Shown here piece by piece: positions 33,183 through 43,908 of a stretch of 64,000 nt of DNA. The notes below the pieces were generated by a model. It saw nothing but the letters and a program-made list of their open reading frames with translations, was not told the origin of the DNA and made no database searches. The position numbers and the translations under genes are program-made. This stretch comes from Odobenus rosmarus divergens (taxonomy: Eukaryota; Chordata; Mammalia; Carnivora; Odobenidae): contig NW_004450483.1 in NCBI RefSeq assembly GCF_000321225.1, forward strand, positions 2,395,435 to 2,459,434. Reading direction: 5' to 3'. Position 1 is the first letter of the stretch; the number at the start of each line of letters is the position of its first letter.

Positions 33183-33589
33183 CTGGCAGCATCCTTTAGG
33201 GCCACACTTGGGCAAAACTGTGCTAAGGGTGGGGTAATCGCCTCTCCAAAACTCCTCCCACTTTGCAGTCCCCCTTTCTTTTGACTTCTCCTGCTTGATG
33301 GTGATGCCCTGGGGTTGGTGTGTGATTTCTCAGTGTGGTCACCTTGGTAGCAACCTGAGCTCTAGCTTGTTCATGACTGCCATCAAAACTGCTAACTCCC
33401 ATGCTTTTAAGGTCCCAGATCTCCAACACAGATGAACCCAATCAAGTGTTCCCAAGAGAGTCCTCCAGGTCATGAGTCACGTTTATACTTGACAAAGACC
33501 TTCAGGGTCTTACTCCTAAAGAAGGGCTGCTGGTGGAAGGGACCCAGCCCATGGGTAGCCACAGAGGAGTCGGCAGGCACATGAGTTTC

Positions 33590-33938
33590 CTGGGGTTCCT
33601 GCAACAACTCCCATAAACTGGGTAACTTAAAACAATAGAAACTTATTCTCCCACAATTCTGGATGCCAGAAGTTCAGGTTTAAGGTATTGGCAAGGTACC
33701 TTCTGGGAACCTTGAGGGAGATTCCATTCCATGCCTCTCTCTTAGCTTCTGTTGTTGCTGGCAACCCTTGGCATTCCTTGGCTTATGGCTGCATCAATCC
33801 AATCTCTGCCCCCATGTTCACATGGCCTTTATCTCTGTGCATCTCTGTGTTTCAAATTTCTCTCTGTTCCCTCTTAAAGGACACCAGTCATTGGTTTAGG
33901 GCCCATCCCATGTCCAGGATGATCTTATCTCGAGATTC
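33590..33938 (-). mobile_element. MaLR LTR (MLT1-like), minus strand, cut at 33938
   Basis: AACTGGGTAACTTAAAACAA, CACAATTCTGGATGCCAGAAG, CTTGGCATTCCTTGGCTTATG, CTCTTAAAGGACACCAGTC and CAGGATGATCTTATCTCGAG. It stops abruptly where the A-tail of the next feature begins, and I cannot find its remainder on the other side. Confidence 0.72.
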
Positions 33939-34200
33939 TTTTTTTTTTCCCCCAAGGTCAAGAATGTCTTTATTGAAGTAGGATGCTGGGACATGGGGGA
34001 GGGAGACCCTCAAAGGCCTAGGGCTCTCCCAGTACCTGGCTGTGTGTTCCACTGTAGCTGGCGGGTCCAAGTGGCTGAGATATCCCAGGGCCAGCAGCCA
34101 GCATCAAGGGCAGAGAGATTACCCGTCCCCCCAGGAGCCACGGCCTGTGCTTGGTATTGCACCAATTTCCCTGGAAAGACTTTATGGGGCTTTACAGCTC
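33939..34200 (-). pseudogene. Unidentified 3'-terminal exon or poly-A-ended retrocopy
   Basis: Minus strand: a polypyrimidine tract and AG (CCTTTTTTAG, 34210-34201), about 230 nt of GC-rich sequence, AATAAA at 33974-33969, about 20 nt, then a genomic A-run of 10 at 33948-33939. The genomic A-run argues for a retrocopy of a mature mRNA 3' end; the clean acceptor argues for a real last exon. A 62-codon frame from the AG (AVKPHKVFPGK...) has no family I recognise. Confidence 0.45.
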
Positions 34201-34212
34201 CTAAAAAAGGAA

Positions 34213-35529
34213 AATACAGTCTAGAATTAAGTTCATTCATTACTTAGAAAAATCATAAAACATAAGAAAAAGCTATTGGTTGACCAATTCCTGGTCTTCC
34301 AAGCATTGAGTTGTAGCCAAGGCAGGGGTGTTGCAAAGCAGGGGGGGATTGGTTCTCTGGATGAATGCAGAGAGGGCATCCCAGGGCACTTCTGTTGCCC
34401 TCCAGTTTGTGGTTTACAGATCTTTCAGGGCAAAGATGGTGTCTGAATTATCTTTAAATCCTAGGTTCCTGAAAGAGCTTTGCTTATTTTGTGGTCTGTT
34501 CTTAGCTATTCCACATTCTTTCAAAAGAGAGATCATATAAAATCACACAAAAAATTAAGAGAGGAAACATTCTGAAATCTTACTTGGGAGCTGCCAGGGG
34601 CAGAAGCATTGACTTGCCTTGACTCAGGCCCCTAGGGCACAGCTCTGCTAAAGCCAGCCTCTACTGGCTGGCCCATCTCAACTCCAGACAACTGTAATTT
34701 AATTTTAAACACCTGTAATCATCTGGTTACTTAAACCACCCTCTCAACAACTTCCTAGCCTGGCTCCCATCAAGCCAGCCATTTCTGGGCCCTTCAATTT
34801 CCCCTCCTCTGGCTTTCCTTCCTATCTATACTGGACAATGACCTTCTGCTCAACCCCATTTTATTGATGAAGAAACTGAGGCTAACAGAGGTGACCTAAC
34901 TTGCCCCGTGTCTATGTAACTCAGGCAGCGGCTGAGCCAGGTCCCCTACTGGCCCCTGATCTACAGCACTGGTTCCCAGGCTTTTGGCTCTTGGAATTAC
35001 TCTTGTGTGGCGAGAACATTCTAGGATGACCCACACTTATTTGCATGGTTGACTTCCCACCTTTTGGAGCATGGCCAAGGTGGGGAGCAGCAATTTGTAA
35101 CCCCAGGCCAGGGCCTGTCTGGATGGTGGGGAAGGAAGTCTCGAGGGTGAGGATGCACACTAGGGAAGGCCCCCCGGGCTGCTAGGAAGTTGTGTTTGCC
35201 AGGCATTGTGTGAGGCTCTTTACCCATTTTGTCAGCCCATTTTCTAGATGAAGAAAATGTGGCTCCAAGAAGAGCCATGATCCAGCACCCGAGAGACCGC
35301 AGTTTGATTCACAGGTAAGTCTGTCACCAAAGGCAGATTGGAGGTAAGAGGTGCCGCTGTGGATGCCTCACAGGGGGGCGGGTGAAGACTGGTGCCCTGC
35401 CCTGCGCCCCACTGCCGATCTCATTTGTTCCCAAACGACAGCCTGTGAACCAGCCTGGGGCTGTACGTGCATTTCCGCAGGAGCCATCGGAACAGGCATG
35501 GTCCCTGAAGCCACTGGTGCCGTGTTCCC
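34213..35529. other. No gene recognised; MIR at 34845-34960
   Basis: The MIR reads CCATTTTATTGATGAAGAAA, CTGAGGCTAACAGAGGTGAC, CTAACTTGCCCCGTG. The rest looks unique. Confidence 0.5.
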
Positions 35530-35546
35530 AGAACACCACAGCTTGT

Positions 35547-35744
35547 GGGGCGCCTGGGGGGCTCAGGTGGTTAGGCGTCTGCCTTCGGCTCAGGTCATGA
35601 TTCCACGGTCCTGGGATTGAGTCCCGCCTCAGGCTCCTTGCTTGGCAGGGAACCTGCGTCTCCCTCTGCCTGCCGCTCCCCCTGCTTGTGCTCTCTCTCT
35701 CTCTCTGGCGAATAAATAAATAAAATCTTAAAAAAAAAAAAAAA
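35547..35744 (+). mobile_element. CAN-SINE with 17-bp TSD
   Basis: Duplication AGAACACCACAGCTTGT at 35530-35546 and 35745-35761. A-tail of about 16 bases. Confidence 0.97.
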
Positions 35745-35761
35745 AGAACACCACAGCTTGT

Positions 35762-38414
35762 TACTTTTGGAGAAACCAGTTCCACTACTTTATAGTGCGT
35801 GTGTGTGAGGCAAGGGGGGGCGGGCGGGTGTGCTTCCAAACCTGGCAGAGTCTCAAAATCACCTGAGATGCTTAAAAAAAAGAAAAAAGTATGGTTCATT
35901 GGGGGTCCCCGCTCCAGCCTGGGAGATGTGATCTGCTTCCCTGAGCTGCTCCTCAGGAAGACCTGCACAGTAGGCGGGGGACTTCACAGCACCTTCTGCT
36001 AGCCCAGTGGGGCAAGGGTCACCCTTGTAATCGGACGGACAGGGGCACTGCAAAGCTGAGTGGCAGCCGGTGGTTACGAGAGAGAATGTGACAGAAGGGG
36101 ACAAGCAGGCCCTTCCTGGGCAGAGAGCCCTGGGGGATGGGATCCATTCACATCACCTGAGTCTTAATCTCTTCATCTGAATAATGGGTCCAGTCATTCC
36201 CATCACAGAGCATTGAGGTGTAGTACCGACTTCAAAGCACCGCGGGATTAAATTGACCAACCGGAGTAATGAACCTGAACGGGAGGCTCGCCCTGCAAGT
36301 TCTCAGCAAACGACAGCCGGTAACTGGAGGCCACGCCAGTTGTGGGCAAGTGGGCCTTTCCGCTCCCATGGTGGTTCTCTCCCATCTGCGTGCGGGGGAG
36401 AAGAACCATGGTGTAGTCCTAACACAGTCCTAGCCCACGTGACTGCAGATGGCCAGGCTGCCCTCTCTTTGTCAGGGCCTCCCTAGGCCGAGGCCCGTTC
36501 TCTGATGCTGGCCGGCAGCTGGGCGGCAATACGGTGCCCAAGCACACAACCGCCTTGCTCCGGCTTCCTTTCACGAGCTCGAATACCGGGCAGGTTCTTC
36601 TGCCTGCACTCCTGCCACTGCCGCCACAGGGAGTGACCATCTGCTTCTGGGCTAGGTCCTTGACTCTGACAGCCATTGCAAGGGATGTTGCCAGGGACAA
36701 GAGTTGGTAGAGAACCGGCGGGAGAAAAATTCCTGATGAAAGGTCACACACCGGGCACCCTCGCTAGGGCAGGAGTTTCTCACACCATTACATTTCACAC
36801 TGACCGCCACCCTCCAGGTTAAGTGAGGTAGGCCTGACCCCAGAGCCAGGTCCATCTGGACAAGAACCATACCCTGGACTCACTGAAGGTGGTTTTTCCT
36901 TTGGTTTTACCCCTGAAGCAGGCAAAAACTGATCAAAGGAGAGAATGTAGGTATGGGTATAGTTGAGTGGCTCTGCACCCCCCTCGGGCTCAGAGATGCC
37001 TGGGAGTTCCGTGGCCTTGGCAGGCTGGGTGCCGTGGAGCTGGGTGGGGGGAGAGCAGAACAGAGAATGGAGGGCCTCCTGCCTCATAGGCCTTCAGTCA
37101 CATTGGCGCCCAGGGAAGGCTAACTCCCGTATAAATGACATGGCTGCTCAAGAAGTCACTTCACTCAGGGCGCACGTCTAGGTTTTGAACCTTGGCCCCA
37201 TTGGGAGCGCTCCCCCGCCCCCATCTACACCTGCTTCTACACAAGCTTCTGGGGTTCATTTTCCATGCGCAGGCTGGGCTGACACAGGACAATCACCATT
37301 CTCAGAACCCACGGATGCCATCAGGTCCACAATCTGAATGCCTCTGACCACGTCTACTTCCCAGCAGGTGCCTAGCCCCTTTGTTGACAAATTCTGTGCT
37401 TTTCAGCTTCATTATCAAGACTTCTATCAGGTGCCACTTCCCACTGAAGGCATGCTGTACGCCAGGCCCTTCCTGCTATTCTGGTTTCTCCCATTCCAGC
37501 ACGGGGCGCACCTGTGAGGCTACCTTGTGTGGTGCAGGCATCTGAGCCAGGGAGATGAGCGTGTGAATGCTGGCTCTTAGATTATTTGCCAGCTGAGTGG
37601 CCTTGGGCAAGTCACTCCAACTCTGATGCCTCCCTGTATTGCTGGCTGAACTAGGTCTAAGACCAGGGCACAGGCTTTGGAGGGAAGGCACAGCTGTCTG
37701 GCCTCAAGGAGCTTCTCCCTTGACCCCTTTCAGCCTCAGCATACTCACCTGCACAATGGGAAAACCACAACCTTCTGTGGGAGTGAGTCGGGTAGAACAT
37801 CTGGTAAGGAGGGCCTGCCGGCTGTCTTTTTTTCTTTCTTACTTTACGACAACCTACAACCCCCAGGGTCAAGCTCCAGCCTTTCTTCTCTGTAACCTTA
37901 AGCCCTAGCCTCCTGGGTCCTGCTCTCCCTTCTCCCTGCTGAGCACCCACTTTCCCCCTCGGTTTTGCCTGTCCAGCCGCCCCACAGGCCTGGAACTCTG
38001 GGAATGCCCCGTGGCAGATGCGCAGTTCATTCCCGACTGGGGCTTCTAGTCCTGCTCCTTTGCTCTGGAACCATGGATGGGAGGGACTTTGGACAAACCT
38101 CAAATACTTGTCAACCCTGCTTTACTTGGAGCTTGAGGCCAGCAATGTCCCCAGCAGAGGGTTGGCAGTCCCTCAGGCCTGAGGTCTCAGCCAGCCCAAC
38201 CGGTTAGTGTGGCTGGAAGGGGGAGGAAGGAGGAGGTAGGAAAGGCTATTTCTGTAACCCTTTCCCTCCCCACCAGAGGTGTGTCACCTGCCTCGCTCCC
38301 CACCAGAGTAGAGGAGGGTGAGCTCAAACACTTCCAGACGAAATCTTTAGAAAAAGGAAGTGAGGAGGAGCAACTGGAATCGAGTAAACTATTTCAAGAA
38401 CCCAGATTACTGAA
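35762..38414. other. DBI downstream sequence; no gene recognised, MIR fragments at 36145-36250 and 37540-37650
   Basis: GC-moderate and SINE-free. MIR text: TTAATCTCTTCATCTGAATAATGGG (split) and GAGTGGCCTTGGGCAAGTCAC. Overlapping ORFs of 60-150 codons on both strands have no recognisable domain. Confidence 0.45.
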
Positions 38415-38436
38415 GACTTAAAGTAACAAATGTGCT

Positions 38437-38442
38437 TTTAAT
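38437..38442 (-). terminator. DBI: DBI polyadenylation signal ATTAAA
   Basis: On the minus strand ATTAAA lies about 200 nt after the DBI stop, followed by AGCACATTTGTTACTT. The intervening sequence reads as a typical DBI 3' UTR and contains no repeat. Cleavage is expected about 15-25 nt further, near 38415-38425. Confidence 0.8.
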
Positions 38443-38638
38443 AGATCTATGGATAAAAACTACTCAGCGCAGGTCAGTAACCATGGCGGCCCTACTCTGT
38501 TGGAGCCATGTCCTGTGCGGTCTTCAGGACCTAGGTTAACAGGCTATTTGCATTATTTCATGTCATCCACAGTATTAGAGAAGAAAGGCATTAGATCAGT
38601 TTAGATGAAATGCAATGTTGGCAGCCAAATCCAGTCTG

Positions 38639-38712
38639 TTATATTCCATATTTTTTCTTTAGTTCTTCTACTTTGTTGACGTAAGCTTTCATGGCATCTT
38701 CCTTGGAAGTCC
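38639..38712 (-). CDS. DBI: DBI coding exon 4, with stop
   Basis: 74 nt. It completes Gly63 and encodes [10 protein letters not shown] through the lysine-rich C-terminus KKKYGI, then TAA at 38641-38639. Tyr73 is present. Acceptor CTTCCAG at 38719-38713. Confidence 0.96.
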
Positions 38713-41700
38713 CTGGAAGGAATCAACAGGATTATTTATCAGAGAGGCAGCACGGTAGAAAAGCAGCAGACTTAAAAGCCCTAGACAGCCCCAGTTTCAT
38801 GCTCGGAGGCTCAGTTTCTCCCCTGTGAAGTGCGGTTTCTCTTACCTGCACCTCACAGACGTCCAGGATTCAACTTGAAATACTTAAGGAGCTGGGCCCG
38901 CAGCAGATGCTTCCAAAAGCACTGAACCCCTAATGTGTGTGCAGCTGTCCTGAGGCCCGTCATTGGCCTGAGGGCCACATGAGTCCCCCACTGTTGTGAG
39001 TGAGTGGTCAACCTGGGCCTCGGGGGCAAGGCTGGACGCTCCAGACAGGTCGGAAAGCCTACTATGGGGAGTTGCAGTGACTTTCCTGGCCCTGTTGACT
39101 CTGACTTTCATGGTTGGCTCTGACCTGTCTGTTGGGCTCTTCTCTGCTGGAGCTGCTAAGCTGGCAGTGAGAAAGCAAAGCCAGGCACCCTCTTCTCCCC
39201 AGAGAGGAGCTGTGGGAAAAGTTTCGAGAACTGTGAGCAAAGGCAGCTAGCTCGTGGAGGTGAATGAGGCACATCTCTGCCCTCCTGCCACAATCCAAAG
39301 GGCACAGACCATATCCCTCAGAGACAGTGAGCCCCGGTTTCCTGGACTCTGCGGTGAGGGAGAGATGCTGGGAATCGGAGCGCTTTCTGAAACACTGCAG
39401 AGCGCCTGGACACCGGTATGCGAACGGCCAGTGACGATGGGCAGTCAGACGCGCATTCCTGTTCCAGTTACTTGCAAATCCTAGGAGTGTATTGATTGTA
39501 TCCTGGCCCTTTTTGAATCTGAGGGCTTTTCATTCGCAGAAAGACAGAGGGCTTATTCAGAAGCTAGCGAGCGAGAACACAAAAGCTGGTAGGCAGCTTC
39601 AGTGCCAACTGGTGGGTCTTGCTGCCGCAGGCGGCACATGATGAACTCAGAGCTGGGGTACTTCTTGGCTACTGCTGCTTAGCGTGTAGTAGCTCTGTTC
39701 ATGGGGCCTACGGTGTGCCATGCAGTACTCACTCCTTTCCTTTATGTGCCTTTCTGGCTGGAAGGGAGCTGGGGAGGGCTGCTTGGGCTAGGGGATCACT
39801 GCCTGGCCTTGCGAGGAAGAGGAAGGTGCAGGCAGGAAACCACCCCTCCTTTTTTTAAAGATTTTACTTCTTTATTTGACAGAGAGAGACACAGTGAGAC
39901 AGGGAACACAAGCAGGGGGAGCGGCAGAGGGAGAAGGAGAAGCGGAGCAGGGAGCCCAATGCAGGACTCCATCCCAGGACCCTGGGATCATGACCTGAGC
40001 CGAAGGCAGACGCTCAACCGGCTGAGTCACCCAGGTGCCCTGAAACCACTCCCTCTTGTGAATACACATAAAACCCAGGCCAACTATTTCACACACACTC
40101 CCACACACAGTCTGTTTTTCAGTAACCTGGTCCCCAGCCCCTCTCCCAACAATACCACTGCTCAGAGACGGAGCTCTTGGAGAAGGCATACATGGTATTA
40201 GGAGAAAAAGTAGGTGGCCCAGTTTCTTTCCATTTTGGCCAGGCCAGGCTGGTTTCCGGCATGTGCCCTATCCACTCTGTTTACTCTCCTCACCCCTTAC
40301 ACACTCCATAATGAAGAGTATTTCATTACTGGGCTTCACAGACTAGGGAAACTGATTACGAACAATTACCTTTCAGATGATTCCAGGCATCCCACTTGGC
40401 CTTGCCTTTGAGATCCAACAGCCCAGGCCGTTCTGAAACAAGGAAAGAAAAAGACATTAGACCTGCTTCAAGTTCTAATGGAGAACGTCACTGACTCTCT
40501 TGTCCTGAAACCCATCTCTCATTTCATTGGTTCCTTCCAAGCTCTGTTAGGGAGTTAAATGGGTCCAGCACAGTGGGTTCTGCCTTCAGAAACCCAGATG
40601 TACAGAAATCCAAACTTAAGATTTAGAGAAAATAGGAAGAAAACTGTTCTCATTACTAGGCAGACTTTGTCTTAGAAGTTAAATTTTAACTCCAAAATTT
40701 CTCCTTTTAAAAACCATACTTAAAAAAATTTTTTTAAACAAGTACTACACATCCATTCGTATGGCTTAAAACTGAAATGCTGTCACGGAGAATACTACAA
40801 AGTTTCCCTCCCACCCCTGCTCTCAGTCACCCAACTTCTCTCTTTCACGTTATTGCTATCAGTTTTCTGGGCTCCTCTTTCTGTGAATAGTCTGTTCATA
40901 TCCTTGCCCCACTTTTCTACCAAGTTGTTAGTCTAATTCTTGTTAATCTGTGGGCGTTTTGTCTCCAAAGTTAAAGCATTCTTAAAGTTACACCATGATT
41001 TTGTGCTTCCAGACCTGTCATCAGTTGCACTTGGGAAACACACTGGCTACTTCCCTGCTGACCTATTTTACTGCCACGCTGAGAACAAAGGCAAGAGGAG
41101 CAATCCCAGGGCCCATGGCCCAGACCACTGTGCCTGAGAAACAGCAAGTCTCCTCAGATGCTTTCAGAGAAGCATTTCCAGGGATGCCGGAGAGGGTGCC
41201 TGCAGAGTCGTCATCCAGGAAGAGTGAGCACACTCCAAAAGCTGTTTTTGTGATGATGGACATGTACATTTGCACTAACTAAGGGCCACTGGCCACTTGT
41301 GGCACTTGATATGTGGCTTGTGCCACTGAGGACTGAGCTCTGGATTTTATTTTAACTATTTTCAATTTAAAATTGAATGGGGCTAGTAGTGACAATCTTT
41401 GGACAATGCAGCCCTAGAATGAGCTGACGCCTCCCCAATGAGGAAGCGACAGATTCCCAAGCCAGTCTACATACTCATGTAAAAGCAGGGCAAAGGCCAG
41501 GGTCTAGGAAAATCCTGTTTGGCAGAAAAGCATCTCAGCCCCTCTGGCCACCCCCACTTCATCTCTCCTTTCCCTTCCTGGGAGGATATAAAGTTTATAA
41601 ACCCAGCGCAGAACTCACCTTTGCCCCAAGACCTCTCTCAGCTAAGCCCTTCCTGGGAACTTCGATTTGGCACTGCTCTGGGCACCATTTCCTGCTTCCA

Positions 41701-43908
41701 TATGGCTGGCAGCCACCACTTGCTCCACTGCCCACCCCAAGCACAGTGGAATTGGCCATGCTTTCCCTCCTGAACAGAGGAGGGGGTGACCTCCTTCTAT
41801 GCTGCTGTGGTCACTGCCTCTGAGTCCCTGCAGAGACTGCATTGTGCTGTTGCCTCAGTACACACCTGAGTTGCAGGGACTTAGGGGCAGAATAAAAACT
41901 GTCCAAAGCAGGAAAGACTGTGTTCAGAATATGGTAGTCTAAACTACCACCTCAAAATCTGTACTAAGATTTTTTTTTCAATGAGGAAGAAACGGTCAGC
42001 AGGAACCACTGTCAGCAAAAATGCTTCTGACCGGCCTTAGGAAGCCAGCTTCTCTGCTCCTGCTATCAGGCTTGGCCCGGCTGCCAAGTGCTCTGACTTT
42101 GATTCTGCCTGTCTACGGTGGAAGTAGTAGGATTCAACAAAGCTACTACTGAGCTGAGAGCTTGGACTAAGTCTCTTCCAGGCTGGGGTCTCTGCTTCCT
42201 CCCAAGCAGATGGAAAATGCTGGTGATTAACCAGTAAAGTCCTTCCAAAAACTAGGATTTGAATTCTGCTACCCGAGCCACCAAGAACAGTACAGGGTCC
42301 ATGAGCCCCATTCAGGAGCATGATCTTGGCATGGGGGGGGGCACGCCATGAGCCATTACCATGTTCCACCTGAAGAGTAGGACTTTTGGTGGTTTTGAGT
42401 GTGCAGTTCCCATAGATTAAGAGTTCCAGCACCCATCAAGCCTGCTGAGTCTGCCTTGATGAGTAGGGGGCCTTCCCAAGCTCAGCAACCTGTGTTTTTT
42501 TTTTTTTTTTTAATTAAAGATTTTATTTATTTATTTGACAGCTAGAGAGAGCCAGAGAACACAAGCAAGGGTAATGTCAGAGGGAGAGGGAGAAGCAGGC
42601 TCACCGATGAGCAGGGAGCCTGACACGGGACTCGATCCCAGGACCCTGGGATCATGACTTGAGCTCAAGGCAGATGCTTAACCAACTGAGCCACCCAGGC
42701 ACCCCATACCTGTGTTTATGTCACCCACAGTTGCTTGTTTGTAGTGGCTGTAGATGAAAAACAACTCATCATCTGTTGGCTTGGTCTTGAGGTGCTTAAC
42801 ATCCTCAACAGCTTTGTCAAACTCAGCCTAAACATGAGGAGAGAAAAGGTCTAAATAGAGCTCAGTAATGGGGAAAGACAGGGTGGAAAGGCAGCACTCC
42901 TGGGATGCCTGTGAGGAAAAGCAGTGTGTGTTCTCAGCTCCCCAACAGGGCAGCCAGAAAGATTCAGCAAAACAAGGAGGGGAAGCACAGGGGTTCACTC
43001 GTTCAATGGATAACTATGTACTGGATGCTCTTACCATACCAGGTACCAGGTGCTGGAAACACAGTGGTGAAGGAAGCAGGCTAGAAGTGCCTGCAGTAGG
43101 CATATACTTCAGTGAAAAAGCGTGGTCAACTGCCTGACCACCCCTGGGTCAGGCCGGGGTCTCAGTAAAGCCCTTGACTTGCCGATAGGGCTAGCACAGC
43201 GTGTTTCAAACAGTTGAGAAGGGGACGGGGTTAGGGGGCGGGGTTTGAGTACGAAGGTGTCAGCGACTGGAGCCCGTTGGACCCCCGCCCCCTGGGACTG
43301 GGCGTCCAGCGCTGACCTCTATTTCAGTGTTCTGATTGGAGAGAGGTGAGATGAGTCAGAGGTCATCCCACACAGCTCAGTCTCCGAAAGGCGACTACAT
43401 TCGAAGGAGGAAAAAGACTTTTGGGCCAACTCTCCTCAAGCCCTCCCCTTCCCACACGTTGAACACTCAGCCCCTATGTCCCCTGACCTCTAAGTTGTCA
43501 GCCACGGCTTTCTCGCTTCCCCATTCTGCATGGATGGCGTCCCTACTCCTGCCCTGACCTTCCGGATGGGGAACTCGGTCTCTTTGCTCCTTCAATCCAC
43601 GGAACCCTCTACCTGCCATCTTTCTACCTAGGACCCTCGCCTCCGACCCCTGCTCCTGCTTCATCGCGAAGTCCACCCCATGGGCAACTTTCTAACAGTT
43701 GCGGATGGGTAGCAGTGTCCAAACCCTGCAAGTTCCGCTCACGAAACTCCCTACAGAGTCAGGGCTGGGCACGGGTCCAGGAGGCACAGCGGAGCGGGGA
43801 AGGGAAAGACCCTGTGGAGTTCTTCCTGGGAGATACCCCCTCTCCCCCCAGCCTGCAGCCTCGCCGCACCTTCGCAGCCAGGCTAGGCACGCTTTATACC
43901 TGAGACAT
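38639..43908 (-). CDS. DBI: DBI: acyl-CoA-binding protein / diazepam-binding inhibitor, four coding exons
   Basis: Seen: exons at 43908-43900, 42827-42710, 40432-40370 and 38712-38639 (9+118+63+74 nt) join in frame into 87 codons plus TAA. Every intron is GT-AG with a good polypyrimidine tract. The product starts MSQAEF and ends KKYGI, the usual ACBP length. Counting from Ser1 after Met, the acyl-CoA ligands Tyr28, Lys32, Lys54 and Tyr73 are all at their canonical positions. Residues 33-50 are the octadecaneuropeptide (ODN) segment, starting QATVGD and bounded by lysines at 32 and 50. Known of the family: a cytosolic four-helix protein that binds medium- and long-chain acyl-CoA esters with high affinity and buffers and transports them; secreted fragments modulate GABA-A receptors and steroidogenesis. 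The start has A at -3 and lies in a CpG island. Nothing in the reading frame is broken. Odd: a SINE sits against the exon 2 donor. Human-type paralogue confusion is unlikely because introns are present, so this is the parent gene and not a retrocopy. Confidence 0.97.
38713..40369 (-). other. DBI: DBI intron 3
   Basis: Bounded by GTAATT and CTTCCAG. Holds a MIR-like fragment at 38780-38860, a SINE at 39851-40041 and otherwise unique sequence. Confidence 0.9.
39851..40041 (-). mobile_element. CAN-SINE in DBI intron 3, sense to DBI
   Basis: Imperfect duplication GAAACCACcCCtCC / GAAACCACtCCcTC at 39837-39850 and 40042-40055. Complete SINE on the same strand as DBI. Confidence 0.95.
40370..40432 (-). 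CDS. DBI: DBI coding exon 3
   Basis: 63 nt. It completes Glu42 and continues [20 protein letters not shown], which contains the KWDAWN core signature and Lys54. Acceptor TTTCAG at 40438-40433, donor AAG|GTAATT. It leaves one base of the next codon. Confidence 0.96.
41280..41415 (+). mobile_element. MER5-type hAT (Charlie) fragment
   Basis: GGGCCACTGGCCACTTGTGG, CACTTGATATGTGGCTTGTG, CCACTGAGGACTGAGCTC, ...GGACAATGCAGCCCTAGA follows the MER5A consensus order. Confidence 0.65.
42498..42707 (-). mobile_element. CAN-SINE inserted at the DBI exon 2 splice donor
   Basis: Complete minus-strand SINE (sense to DBI). The target duplication ACCTGTGTTT occurs at 42488-42497 and 42708-42717. The right copy spans the exon 2/intron 2 boundary, so its reverse reads AAACACAG|GT, and the SINE (GGGGTGCCTGGG) follows from about +5. 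The left copy reads AAACACAG|GTTGCTGAG and is a second donor-like site at 42490|42489, 220 bases downstream in transcript order. Confidence 0.95.
42710..42827 (-). CDS. DBI: DBI coding exon 2
   Basis: 118 nt encoding 39 codons plus one base, from AEFDK to GDINT. It contains the Tyr28 and Lys32 ligands and the start of the ODN segment. Acceptor ...ATGTTTAG at 42829-42828. The donor is CAG|GTATGGGG, whose bases from about +5 onward come from a SINE (see the SINE at 42498-42707). Confidence 0.96.
42828..43899 (-). other. DBI: DBI intron 1
   Basis: Contains an L2-like fragment at 42990-43095 (GTTCACTCGTTCAATGG..., ACCAGGTGCTGGAAACAC) and CpG-rich sequence at 43200-43320 and from 43690. Alternative DBI first exons are known in mammals; I could not place one here. 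Confidence 0.85.

Larger units (their letters stand above)
40433..42709 (-). other. DBI: DBI intron 2
   Basis: Contains an old repeat stretch at 40690-40960 (ACTACAAAGTTTCCCTCCC...), an hAT MER5-like fragment at 41280-41415 and the SINE at the exon 2 donor. No further exon recognised. Confidence 0.9.

Noticed and set aside
35324..35968. 214-codon minus-strand ORF
   Set aside because: Its middle third is the antisense of the SINE at 35547-35744, and the rest has no recognisable family. It is open by chance.
37657..38103. 148-codon minus-strand ORF downstream of DBI
   Set aside because: No family motif. It overlaps plus-strand ORFs of similar size, and the MIR and GC content explain the openness.
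1..38400. Search for TMEM37, expected downstream of DBI by synteny
   Set aside because: No reading frame with a four-segment claudin-like membrane protein was seen on the minus strand. In other mammals the distance exceeds this window.
39701..40201. 166-codon plus-strand ORF in DBI intron 3
   Set aside because: About a third is SINE sequence, and it lies antisense within a confirmed intron.
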